From NCBI GenBank assembly GCA_016800925.1, contig JABCPU010000080.1, positions 1 through 64,000 on the forward strand: a stretch of 64,000 nt of DNA, written 5' to 3'. The notes below the pieces were generated by a model. The model was not told the DNA's origin. It saw only the letters and a list, made by a program, of their open reading frames with translations, and ran no database searches. Both the position numbers and the translations under genes were made by a program. The stretch is from Suillus spraguei (Eukaryota > Basidiomycota > Agaricomycetes > Boletales > Suillaceae). Below, piece after piece: positions 55,197 to 64,000 of this stretch. The stretch's first letter is position 1. Every line of letters begins with the position of its first letter.

Positions 55197-56520
55197 ATGG
55201 TTGGAACTGTCCACACAGACAGTGACAATGAATGTTGTGCATGGCCCATCCGCCAAACCAAGCCTACCACCACCCTTCTACAACATTCAGAGAAGGCAGC
55301 TCTCCCATCACAAACCAAGGCTATCAATGCTGTTCATGCAGCAGAGGCTGCAAAGTTGCCTGATACTCGACATGCTTCCAATGCTGGCACTGATCAAACC
55401 ACCCCCAGCATATCCCTGAATTCACCTCTGGGTGACACTGCACCATCAGGTTCAAGCTTGGCTGCACTTGAAAATGGTAAAAGGACATGCATTGAAGAAG
55501 TTCTTGATGATGAATCTGGTGGTGAGGGATGTGAAGATGTGCGCACCAATCCACAACGTAAGTGTATTTGCCATTGTGAATCATAAAACTGAAACCAAAC
55601 TTTTGGTAGCAAAAAGGTTGCGCAAATCAGCTGCGCCAGTTGATGATTTAGTCGACAATGATGGTATTTCAATCGATGTCGACATCCAAGCTATTGCAGA
55701 CACAGCTCCCACACACAAAGGCAAAACTGCCGATCTTGATGCATTTTGTGGCGTGACATTCGGTTATGCAGGAACTAATGGCAAGGTCAAAAAGCATCGA
55801 AAGTGCAAGACATGTTTGTAAGTCTATGAGGTCATGGTTGTGCTGGCTCACTCACTTCAAATCAACAGGAAGCAATGTATTCTTGTGAATGAATCTACAA
55901 CACTTTGTTGTCATGCCAAGGCTAATTTTGCGGTGCGTGTTTTTCATATGTTCATTGTGCTTATATATACAATTATGCTGTAGGGAAAGTATCGACAATG
56001 GGCAAAGAAGCACTCTTTTGAGTCTATGCTACCTGGTGATATAAAAGCTTGGAAGGAGAAGGCCGAGCAGGCGCAGCAGACCATTAATTCTCACCTGACT
56101 GAATGCAAACGAGCTGCGATTGAATGGTTGGTTGCAACAGACCAAGTATGTAGTTTGACCATTGACACACTTTCACCTAGCCTATCCAAGCCCTTGACCA
56201 CCCAAAGTTCCAAGACATGATTGATGTTGCTTCATGGGAAACGAACAGAGTCAAAATTCCTGGTCACCAAGCCACCTGTGCTGAGATCATGCGAATATTC
56301 AAGAATCATCTGACAAGACTCCAGATGACATTAAATGTATGTCACAATCTAGTGCTGCATGCTTCATTACATCTCATTTGCCAACACAGAGTGCTGCTGT
56401 TAGTGGCACAATAAATATCACGTGCGACGTGTGGCAAGCTACCAATATCGATGGATATTTTGCTGTCACTGGACACTTGATCAAAGAGAAGTCGATGATA
56501 CAATGGGAGAGTGAAACCGC
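55197..56520 (+). pseudogene. hAT-superfamily transposase, 5' half, truncated by an LTR
   Basis: Exons are inferred from GT-AG signals: 55197-55558, 55611-55817, 55869-55931, 55984-56145, 56187-56336 and 56390-56520 (boundaries approximate). Order: low-complexity N-terminus; KSAAPVDDLVDNDGI; a BED-type finger region (ADLDAFCGVTFGYAG, KKHRKCKTC, later CCHAKANF); KYRQWAKKHSF, MLPGDIKAWKEK; AAIEWLVATDQ|PIQALDHPKFQDMIDVAS; KIPGHQATCAEIMRIFKNHL; INITCDVWQATNIDGYFAVTGHLI, which contains the first catalytic Asp of hAT proteins (TCDVW). The gene stops at an LTR2 fragment (56521), so the rest of the catalytic domain and the dimerisation region are lost. Multiple introns are usual for this family in mushrooms. 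Confidence 0.85.
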
Positions 56521-56643
56521 TGTGAGAGCAAACTCACGCTGGGCTCAAAACGGCACATTTTTGTACAGGTGTCAACTGGCAATCATTATCCTTACCCTTT
56601 GGCTTCACCATCCTATGTCATACCACTTTACCATGCATTTACC
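56521..56643 (+). repeat. LTR2 fragment
   Basis: TGTGAGAGCAAACTCACG through CAATCATTATCCTTACCC, like 13530-13650. It ends where an LTR5 piece begins. Confidence 0.7.
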
Positions 56644-56700
56644 TGTCATACTTCTGATCTCAGATCTGATCAGATCTGATCGATTCTATTTCTGTCTGGT
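56644..56700 (+). repeat. LTR5 fragment, plus orientation
   Basis: TGTCATACTTCTGATC... matches the first bases of LTR5 (5091 onward) and is cut after 57 bp by the oppositely oriented LTR of element D. Confidence 0.65.
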
Positions 56701-57470
56701 TGTTAAGACTGTACTCAAGGGTTGAAAGATCTGAAGGGCTTTGGCCTCAGTTCGTGCACTGTGCCCCTTGTCCGAGTAATGCCCCTTATTTCAGAGAGGA
56801 GATATATGTCCAAAGATCTGGAAGGAGTTGCATGGCAGATCTGGACGTCTGAAGGTATTGGATATGGTACGTCCGAAGGTTATCCGAAGCATAGGGATGG
56901 AAAGAGGATTAAGGCTAGCTTCGGAATGGATTCCTAACTAGAAACTGACAGAGGTAGACTATCCGAAGATAGAGTCGGAGATATAGACTAAAGGAATCAA
57001 TCCTAAGTCTTGGAAGATGACTTAGAGCGGAGAGTGTCTCAAGTCCAGAGGAAACAGAATGAGCAGAATCTAAGATGATATTTGAACTAAGGTTCTACGG
57101 AGATCTACAAGTGGTTTATATATGGTAAGTATCTAAGACAGATAATCAACAAGTCCGGGACTGACAGCTATGTACAAAGTGTAATGGAAGTCTATTAGTT
57201 AATGTGCAGTGGATCAGTAAGCACAAATCAGAAATGAAACACAGGTAATGGATCAGTAACACAGGACAGAACTATACACAGCTGGAGTACCAGAAACAGG
57301 ATAAGTGACGAAAGGAGATAGACACAGATATACACAAGGGAGATAGAGTGCGAGAAGTGAGCACATTCGGATGAGCGATCCAGACAGGATCTGTGGACCA
57401 GACGGAAATAGAATCAATCAGATCAGATCAGATATGGTCAGATCTGAGATCAGAAGTATGGTATATGACA
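56701..57470 (-). repeat. LTR5, 3' LTR of element D
   Basis: On the minus strand TGTCATATACCATAC (57470) to GTACAGTCTTAACA (56701), 770 bp, directly after the purine tract at 57471-57485. TATA-like TATATAAACC near 57113-57123. Confidence 0.88.
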
Positions 57471-57665
57471 GTATCCCCCCTTTAGGGCTGAACCCCTGAG
57501 GCACAGGAAGCGTTGATCCGGATCGGACAAGATTAATGCGGGACAATGGAGAAGTTTGATGGTTGTAGTGCTGAGTCTGTAATCCAACAGATATATGGAC
57601 GTCAGATGTCTGAAGTGATTCCTACCCCCACTTCATATCCTTGTTAACAAAACTTGCTTTTAAAC

Positions 57666-58658
57666 ATGTCTGGAAAGAAATCCAATGCCCCTAAGACTGC
57701 TGCTGACATTGTGGCGGATCTGGAACAGCAACTGGCTGCTGCTAAGGCTGCAGTGGAAGCCGAGGTGGAATGGAAGTGGAAAGAGGCGGAGGAGCGGAAA
57801 AGGCAGGATGAGTTGAAGCAGATTGAGTTGGCAGAGATCTGGAGGGAAATGGAGGGAAAGAGACGGAGGGCTCTGAGTGAGGCTCAGGTGAGTGATGTGG
57901 ACTCTGCCAGATCCGGATACTAATGGATTGGCAAGGCCAAGGCTGCTCCTGCATCCGGGGCAAAGGATGGGTACTGCTCCCGTTGTGTCACTAAGGACCG
58001 GATGTGTCAGTGGGGTGATGCTGAGAAGAATGCCTTGGTGAGTCGTCCGACAACCTTTGGATCTGCTGATTCTGACGTTCCTAGATCAAGTCCTGTGACG
58101 TCTGTCAGAAGGACAAGGCCACCTGTCCTGGAAGGCCTGGATTTGTTTGTCAAGGGACCCAAGGGCTGGAAGAGGCAGCGTCCTGCTGGTACTCCATCTC
58201 TGAAGGGCAAAGGCAAGCACCATCAGAGGAGTCCTACTCCAGATGTGGTGGATGCAGATGTCTTCTCTAATCCGGTCACTATTGAAGGTACAGATGAGGA
58301 TGTTGTGGAGTATGATGATCAGGCTTGGGTGGCCGCTGCTAATGGCATCATTGCTGAGCTGGCATGGACCAATGGACTTCTCCAAGATGGTATTGCGGCG
58401 GTGGAAGGGAGTCGGATTACCATGGAGCGGATGAGCTCTACCATGGAGGCCTTCCTCCAGCAACAGAGGGAATTCCAGGCCCTGCTCATTGAGGAAATCC
58501 AGACTGGATTTAGGCTTTCCGTTTCTGCCGGATCCGACAAGGATGGTGCTGATGAGGAGATTGGGGAAGAGGTGGCGGATGAGACTGGAGGAGAGATGGC
58601 GGATGGGACTGGGGAAGAGACTGGAGGTGCCGGAGGTGAAATGGAGACTGGCGCTTAG
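57666..58658 (+). CDS. Antisense accessory gene of element D: coiled-coil, Zn2Cys6-like protein
   Basis: ATG 57666 (MSGKKSNAPKTAADIVADLE) leads into a charged coiled coil (EVEWKWKEAEERKRQDELKQ). A 48-nt intron (57888-57935, GTGAGT, branch site TACTAAT at 57918, AAG end) removes an apparent TAA. Then CSRCVTKDRMC, a second intron (58038-58084, GTGAGT...CCTAG), and CDVCQKDKATC. Together they form C-x2-C-x6-C-x13-C-x2-C-x6-C, the spacing of a Zn(II)2Cys6 cluster. Downstream, after one apparent frame change, KGPKGWKRQRPAG, acidic and helical segments (NGIIAELAWTNGLLQDGIAA, STMEAFLQQQREFQALLIEE) and a Gly/Glu-rich tail to TAG 58656. It lies between pol and the 3' LTR on the opposite strand. Nucleic-acid binding is inferred. 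Similar in layout to 33490-34714. Confidence 0.65.
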
Positions 58659-58715
58659 TCCAGATCCAGATTTCCGTTACTGCCCTCAATGTACTTATAT
58701 TTTGTTATGTACTTT

Positions 58716-61700
58716 TCAAGCAATGGGACCAGGTTTGTCCAGATATGCTGAGTGGAAATCCACTACAAGATCTGATGCATTTCCGAGTTCTGTGGCAAGT
58801 AACCAGGAAGTTTCTTCGTCCGTTCCTTTGTATCTGGACCAACAGACGAGGTATAGGAGTTGACAATGGTGTCTACAGAGGTCCAGTTTAGAGTCCAGGA
58901 TTTCGGATATCTCATACTCCGGTTCTCCGTCGACTTTGACTGGTGGCGGAGGAGGTTGGATGCGATTAGGAATGGTGTTTGGAACCACTGGCTCTAACTG
59001 TGAGACATGGAATACAGGATGTATGGAACGCATAGAATCTGGAAGTTGGATGGCGAAGGAATGAGTACCTGGGCAGGATATAATTTCAAATGGTCCCAAA
59101 TTCTTTTCCGAAAGTTTCTTTGACGGACGAGTGGAGCAGAAGTACTTGGCTTTGATGAAGACTTGTTCTCCAATCCAGAAGTCCGGTGTTACAGTCGTAC
59201 GTGCCCCTATTCATTCTCTCTTTGTCTCCTTTACTTGTATATTACATAATGTGACTCTGACTCATATGCTCAATGCATCTGTACTATAGTTACCTTCCTT
59301 CTTTGGATACGCACTTACATTCTCACGTCTCTCTTGGTCCATGTGCACATATTGACCTATTTAAGCACATTGTATTACACTTGTATACTTTACTTTAATC
59401 TTACTGGGTTTTACCTGGAACATCCTTTGCTTAGGTCTCCAACCTAAGTTGTCTTGAATCGTCTCTAAGTCTAAGCACTCCTTAGCCTTAGTCTCTATTC
59501 TCGTAGAACCTCTTAGACTTGTCTAAGAGGCTGAACCCTTGATAGTACTCAGAACACGTTCCTTGTACCTTCACGTTGTCCTCTTCTGGACATTGTAGAA
59601 CTTCCCAGCAGACCATCTGTGTCTTTTCACTGTCGCTGGTGATGCCACCCCAGTTCGTAACATCCGGAGTGGGTTGTCTTTTAGCGTCCGCAGGTCCTTG
59701 ATAGCGTTTCTGAGCTTTGGACATCTCTTCTTGGAGGAACTGGTGAAGTTTGTTAAGGTCTAGGGCATATTCCTGGGCATGGATGGAGGATAGGTCACGT
59801 TCCGGATGAATGGAAATGTTTGGATGATAACCCTTATTGGCAAAGAAGGGTGAAACTCCAGTAGTAGCACTAGTTGCTCAATGAAATCCATAGAGATGGA
59901 GTTCCATGGTTTTTCTGGGATGGGGAGTTGCTTGAGTAGTCTGTAGGGCTTATGTCTCGGAACTTTGGCTCAGACGCAGGATGTGCAGGATCTGACATAC
60001 TCTTTGACATAGGCTCATACTCCAGGCCAGGTGTAGCTGCATCAGACGAGCTCGAGAGTATGATTCTGTCCAAAATGTCCGGATAGGGGGTGGTCATGGC
60101 AATTCCGGAGGATGTGAAGTCGTAGATCATTGGTATCTGGAACATAGATACGGTTGTCACAACAAAGGAATCCACCATCATCTATTGTCCATCTCGGATC
60201 CAAAGGAACCGGAAAATGTGTTTGTGTGATGGGGTCATTAGGGAGTGCTATCAGAATGTCTTTCCGGAGGTGTTTGGTGTCCATAAGAACAGCTGCTCTA
60301 AGAACCGGAGTTGCTAAAATGGAAGCTCATAGGGACGAAGCTAATTGTTCCGAAGTGAATATTGGATGGAGGTTGTGAGGGTTAATCTGAGTGTAGTCCT
60401 TATCCCCTCTTTAGGGTAGATGTCTCATCGTCTAGTGAGGGAATCTGGCTTGACTCCGAGTTTTCCAGGATGGTAACGGATAACGAGGTTGAACTGATGG
60501 AGGAACTCAGACCAGCAGGCCTGACAATGGGATAGGAGTTTGGTGGTAGAGAAGTACTCAAGGTTCTTGTGGTCTGTGACAACATCTATAGGCTCGGACG
60601 AGCCTTCTAGGTAATGCCACCAGGTTTGGAATGCAGCATAGATGGCTAGTAGTTCCTTATCATGGACATCATAGTTGAGTTCTGCACCGGACAGTATCCA
60701 GGAGTAAAATGCTGCCGGACGAAGTTCCGAGTCTGGGCACACAATGGACAGTATTCCAGCGATAGCATAATCTGAGGCATCAGTTTCCACAACTATAGGA
60801 ACATTTGGAATCCAATGTGTTAGCACCGGAGCGGAAGTAAAGGCTTTCTTGAGTGCATCAAATGATTTCCGCAGTCCTCGGAAAAGTTCCAAGTGACGCC
60901 CTTGCGAGTGAGTCGAGTAAGGGGGACCACGATATCCGAGTAGTTGAAGATGAAACAACGATAGAAATTAGCAAATCTGAGGAAGGATTGGATGTCCTTG
61001 ACTTTCCAAGGTTCCGGCCAGTCTATGATAGACTGGATTTTTTCGGACGACATTGTCAAGCCATCCGGAGATAGGAGGTAACCAAGATATTTGGACGGAG
61101 GATGAGTGGAATTCGCATTTCTCGGGTTTGGCATATAGTCAGTGTTTATGGAGACGTCGTAAAACTTCTCGGACATGTTCCTTATGACTTGCAAGGTCTT
61201 TGGAATAGATGAGGATGTCATCCAGATATACTACAACACATACGTCCAGCATATTGGCAAACACGCTATTGACAAAGCATTGGAAAGCTGCTGGAGCATT
61301 CATGAGGCCTTCTGGCATCACCAACCATTCATAGGAGCCATAACACATATGGAAGGAAGTCTTCCATTCATCTTCTTCTGTTATCTGGACGAGATGGTAT
61401 GCGGAAAGGAGATCAATTTTAGTATAGACTTTAGCATGGCTCGGGGAGTCTAGGAGGTCGGCAATGAGGGGTAATGGATATCAGTCCTTTTTGGTGATGT
61501 GGTTGAGACCACGGAAATCCACACAAAGGCGGAGGGATCCATCCTTCTTTTTGACAAATAAGATGGGGGCTCCATGGGAGAGGACAAGGAACAGAGGAGT
61601 CCAGATGAGATGTTTCATCAAGGAACTTCCAGAGGGCTTCAACCTCGACCGGAGAAAGAGAATATATCATTCCAAGAGGTGGACTAGCCCCTTCTTCCAA

Positions 61701-62340
61701 CTCAATCTTGAGATCATAGGGTCGATGAGGGGGGAAGTTGCCCAGCTTTGCCTTTGTCGAAGACATCCACGAATTCGTGGTACTTGGAAGGGATTCTGGA
61801 GAGGTCTGGAGGATCGGATGATACGGATGCGGATCGAAGATTAACTTCGGAGGACAGAGGTAGATGCTGAACTGAGTAGATCTTCTAACTTGCAGGCACA
61901 GCAAAAGGCCACTGTGTTTATCAATGATATGTTAGGGACCTGAAGTGCCAGCGGAGGGTTCGGATTTGGTCAGAGGAGGAGTCTCTGCCACGGATGGGGT
62001 GCTCTGAGGCAATGGAGATATTGGAGGGGAGGATTCTTCCTTGGATGGAGATACCGAAGGTAACGGAGGTGTCGGATTGGATTTTCCTGCCATGGACGTG
62101 TGTCCGGAGGCAGCGGTGATGCGGATGGGGTTAATGGCATTCCCTGTACAGTAGTTCGGAACTCGATGCTGCCCAATACCCAGTCAATCAACGGATTGTG
62201 TCGGGTGAGCCAGCTATATCCGAGAACGATATAACATGAGGAATCCAAAGGGGTGACGTAGAACGTGTCAGAAGTGATTACCCTGGAGGAAGAATCGGAC
62301 AGATAAGTTTATGGCTTCGACGTTGCACGGGTTGGGCCAA
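58716..62340 (-). pseudogene. Gypsy element D pol: protease, RT, RNase H, integrase, chromodomain
   Basis: Protease end: YIVLGYSWLTRHNPLIDW (about 62235-62180). [19 protein letters not shown], frameshifts near 61600-61430, then [20 protein letters not shown] and [12 protein letters not shown] (YLDD intact). RNase H: VVETDASDYAIAGILS, DKELLAIYAAFQTWWHYLEG, VVTDHKNLEYF. Integrase: HDHPLSGHFGQNHTLELV and VRSCTSCVRAK, then SISMDFIEQL. The sequence then jumps within a few codons to GVSPFFANKGYHPN, so about 110-120 residues containing the second Asp and the Glu are gone. After the solo LTR the linker and chromodomain (EPEYEISEILDSKL, LYLVCWSRY) finish at 58716. Dead element. Confidence 0.9.
59187..59662 (+). 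repeat. Solo LTR1 in element D
   Basis: 476 bp with TCCGG directly repeated at 59182-59186 and 59663-59667. Opposite orientation to its host. It splits the integrase C-terminal region before the chromodomain (QPTPD|FWIGEQ). Confidence 0.96.
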
Positions 62341-62379
62341 TGCAACCTCATCCCCGCAAGGAGTCAGGAGGGTTGCAGA

Positions 62380-63501
62380 CTAATTTTTTGCCTCATCTGA
62401 GGCTTCCGATTCCATTTCCGAGTGGCATGGTAGCACGGCCTTTGGCAGCGTGTGAAGTGGATTTGGTGCATTCCCGGGCAGTGGACCAGGTCCGCCGCAG
62501 AACATACAGAGCCTTTTTGTCGATATGCCTCTGACGCTCCTGGTGGTTAGCTTTCCATTCTGTACCATGATGTTAGGGAGATCCGAGGACCTCCGGGCAG
62601 AGGAGGTTGTAGAGATACGGTTTATTGAATTTGGGCGCATCAGATCCGGACGAGTTGGAGTTTGTCCGGTGATGTTGACTGCCTAGGAGGGATTGGAAGA
62701 GGTGGTTTTACTCTCTTGGGTGACTTCACCCCTCTTCTCCCAGTAACAGGCGTCGATGGTCTGGGCGAGAGTCTTAAACTCCGAAAGGGTAGTGGTTTTA
62801 CCCATGCGACTAATCTCATCTTTGATTCGGCCAGAAGTCCATTGTAAGAATTGGCATCAATAGGCTCCGTCTCCCCATTCGCGTACTTGGGAGGCAAGTC
62901 ACTGGAATTCTACAACATACTTGTTGATGCGCTGTCTGTCATGCATGTGGAGTTGTTCTAACTGCATCTCTGCATCTCCAGAGGGATCGTGAGGTCCAAA
63001 GTTGGTTTGGAGCTCGAGCATGAACTCGGAGTAGTCATCCATCCAGTCCGAGGTTGCTATATCCATCCAAAAGGAGATCAGGTTCAAACCACTCGAGAGC
63101 CATACCCTTAAGGTAGGATTGGGCAAAATTGACTTTAGCGCATCCAGAACGGAAAGCGTTAGGTTTGCTCTGGAAGTTGAGCTCACATTGGACGAAGAAT
63201 GCCTGGAGCTTGCGAGGTTCGGATCCATCAAAGGTATCCAGTTCATGGACTTTGACTTTGCTATCATCCAAGGTGGGGTACAATGGCTACTGCGAGCGAG
63301 GTGATTAATGGCCATGGATAGTTGGGCTAGGACCCGGTCCTGAGGGCTCAGATGGATTCTATCTTCTTCGTCATCCGGGTCCTCATTGTCCGGATCATCA
63401 CCTTCATCATCTGGTGGGTTACCACACAGCTCATCATCAAAGTGAATGGTTGGGCGTGAGTTGGAGTCTGGGTCATCCGGGTTCTGAGTTGGTGTTACCG
63501 G
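62380..63501 (-). pseudogene. Gypsy element D gag, interrupted
   Basis: Acidic N-terminal part (DDEGDDPDNEDPDDEEDRIH), then a capsid domain: KVKVHELDTFDGSEPRKLQ, FFVQCELNFQSKP, AQSYLKGMALEWFEPDLL, DDYSEFMLELQTNFGPHDP, INKYVVEFQ. Lysine/proline-rich sequence (RRGVKSPKRVKPPLPIPPR) and a partial zinc knuckle (LCMFCGGPG) follow. Frame changes near 63280, 63050 and 62640. The N-terminus is replaced by the LTR at 63502. Confidence 0.82.
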
Positions 63502-63824
63502 TGTAACGAACATATTGGCGCTGGGCTTGAAAACCCCATATTTTGACACTCGTCTCACGTCTACAGGAGTTACCACTTGTCCATGGCCATCTTACCCCTT
63601 TAGCAGTACAGGCAGCATCCCACGCTTACTGCAGCAACTTACCGCTGACCTCGACACTTGTTTCACACATAAGTTAGACTTGAACTTGACCATACTGAAT
63701 AGGCATCCCCCTTTAGGGTCGAACGTCTTGCCTTTGCAAGTGAAGCAGACTAGTAGAGCGCAAGACTGCATACTAGTTTAGGCCAGTGTTTTATCTACAG
63801 CCCAAGCTAGATTGTATCTTTACA
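63502..63824 (+). repeat. LTR3, short 5' LTR of an element leaving the window
   Basis: TGTAACGAACATATTGG to TTGTATCTTTACA, only 323 bp because the middle of LTR3 (including the GGATATAAGC box) is missing. AC-TGGAGCCCACCTGAGG directly follows and has the position and TGG start of a primer-binding site. A gag start lies about 105 bp downstream. It is inserted in element D gag. Confidence 0.8.
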
Positions 63825-63930
63825 ACTGGAGCCCACCTGAGGGGTCCTTTGGTATAGTTTTGTTCTTGTCTCAATCGCTTACCGCACATTGTCACCACAG
63901 TTATTACTGCACCGCTACGCTACTGATAAG

Positions 63931-64000
63931 ATGTCTGACAGATTTTGCATGCCACTGCGCCGCACGGCAGCGGCACCATACTTCGACGGCAACCCAAGAG
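63931..64000 (+). CDS. Gypsy gag, first 23 codons (runs off the window)
   Basis: ATG 63931 opens MSDRFCMPLRRTAAAPYFDG and continues in frame to the last base. The MPLR..AP.FDG.P pattern is typical of basidiomycete gypsy gag N-termini. Together with the upstream LTR and primer-site candidate this shows LTR3 is read in the plus direction. Confidence 0.65.
   Translation, partial: MSDRFCMPLRRTAAAPYFDGNPR

Larger units (their letters stand above)
56701..63501 (-). mobile_element. Ty3/gypsy element D with antisense accessory gene
   Basis: Minus-strand element: gag (63501-62380), protease (to 61970), RT (61904-61000), RNase H (60958-60425), integrase (60420-59663, core deleted), solo LTR1, chromodomain (to 58716), antisense gene (57666-58658), purine tract AAAGGGGGGATAC and 3' LTR5. 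Its own 5' LTR is not visible; another element interrupts gag at 63502. The sequence family is distinct from copies A-C. Confidence 0.9.

Noticed and set aside
57918..57924. Premature TAA in the antisense gene of element D
   Set aside because: It lies in TACTAAT, a branch-site consensus inside a 48-nt GT-AG intron. Splicing restores the frame into the cysteine block.
63497..63829. ACCGG/ACTGG as target duplication of a solo LTR at 63502-63824
   Set aside because: ACTGG is the start of a primer-site-like sequence, and a gag gene follows. The LTR is therefore better read as the 5' LTR of a larger element, and the similarity is coincidental.
1..64000. tRNA, rRNA, telomere or centromere satellite
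   Set aside because: No cloverleaf-like promoter boxes, rRNA blocks or telomeric repeats were recognised by eye. A tRNA search program would be needed to exclude small genes.

Overview
This window is nuclear DNA from a filamentous basidiomycete, most probably an Agaricomycete. The evidence is short 45-60 nt introns with GTRNGT donors, a seven-exon non-reducing polyketide synthase, and a fungal transposon mix: chromodomain Ty3/gypsy, Tc1/mariner DD34E, PIF/Harbinger-like, hAT and KDZ with its cysteine cluster. The genus cannot be read from the sequence. I recognise no rRNA, tRNA, CRISPR or prokaryotic feature.

Layout. 1-22.3 kb is a nested transposon block. It holds a gypsy reverse-transcriptase remnant; a dead Tc1-like element (633-2223); a Harbinger-like transposase (from 4767) broken by a solo LTR, a second Tc1-like element and a gypsy element; gypsy copy A (minus strand, 7597-13529); an intact Tc1-like element (14091-15709); and gypsy copy B (plus strand, 15710-21910). 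22.4-32.6 kb is the main low-copy island. It has a three-exon MYB/SANT-like gene, a short unknown gene end, and one complete non-reducing PKS (24456-31564, minus; SAT-KS-MAT-PT-ACP-ACP-ACP-TE; seven exons, 2267 residues, frame-consistent across all six introns). 32.6-38.5 kb holds a gypsy 3' end with an antisense Zn2Cys6-like gene, its LTR, and a KDZ transposase split by another LTR. 38519-46531 is a full-length gypsy element (copy C) with 475-bp LTRs and a CCGAA target duplication; it is decayed and carries a solo LTR. 46.6-48.6 kb is a decayed multi-exon host or TE-associated gene. 48.8-54.9 kb contains a head-to-head pair of LTRs, each carrying the same 1263-bp chimeric LTR. 55.2-56.5 kb is a truncated hAT transposase. 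56.7-63.5 kb is gypsy element D (minus) with an antisense intron-containing accessory gene. The 5' end of a further gypsy element starts at 63502 and runs off the window.

How the parts relate. I call the LTR families LTR1 (about 475 bp, TGTTAC...GTAACA), LTR2 (TGTGA...), LTR3 (about 1 kb, TGTAACGAAC...CTTTACA), LTR4 (about 958 bp, TGTAGTGA...TTTCA) and LTR5 (about 730-770 bp, TGTCATATAC...). Most insertion orders can be read from target duplications and interrupted reading frames. The PKS is the only gene here that looks both complete and host-functional; no tailoring enzyme, transporter or regulator of a classical cluster is visible beside it. The most unusual features are the accessory genes next to the 3' LTRs (antisense Zn2Cys6-like in two families, two sense genes in a third), the mobile-looking chimeric LTR, and the triple-ACP PKS.
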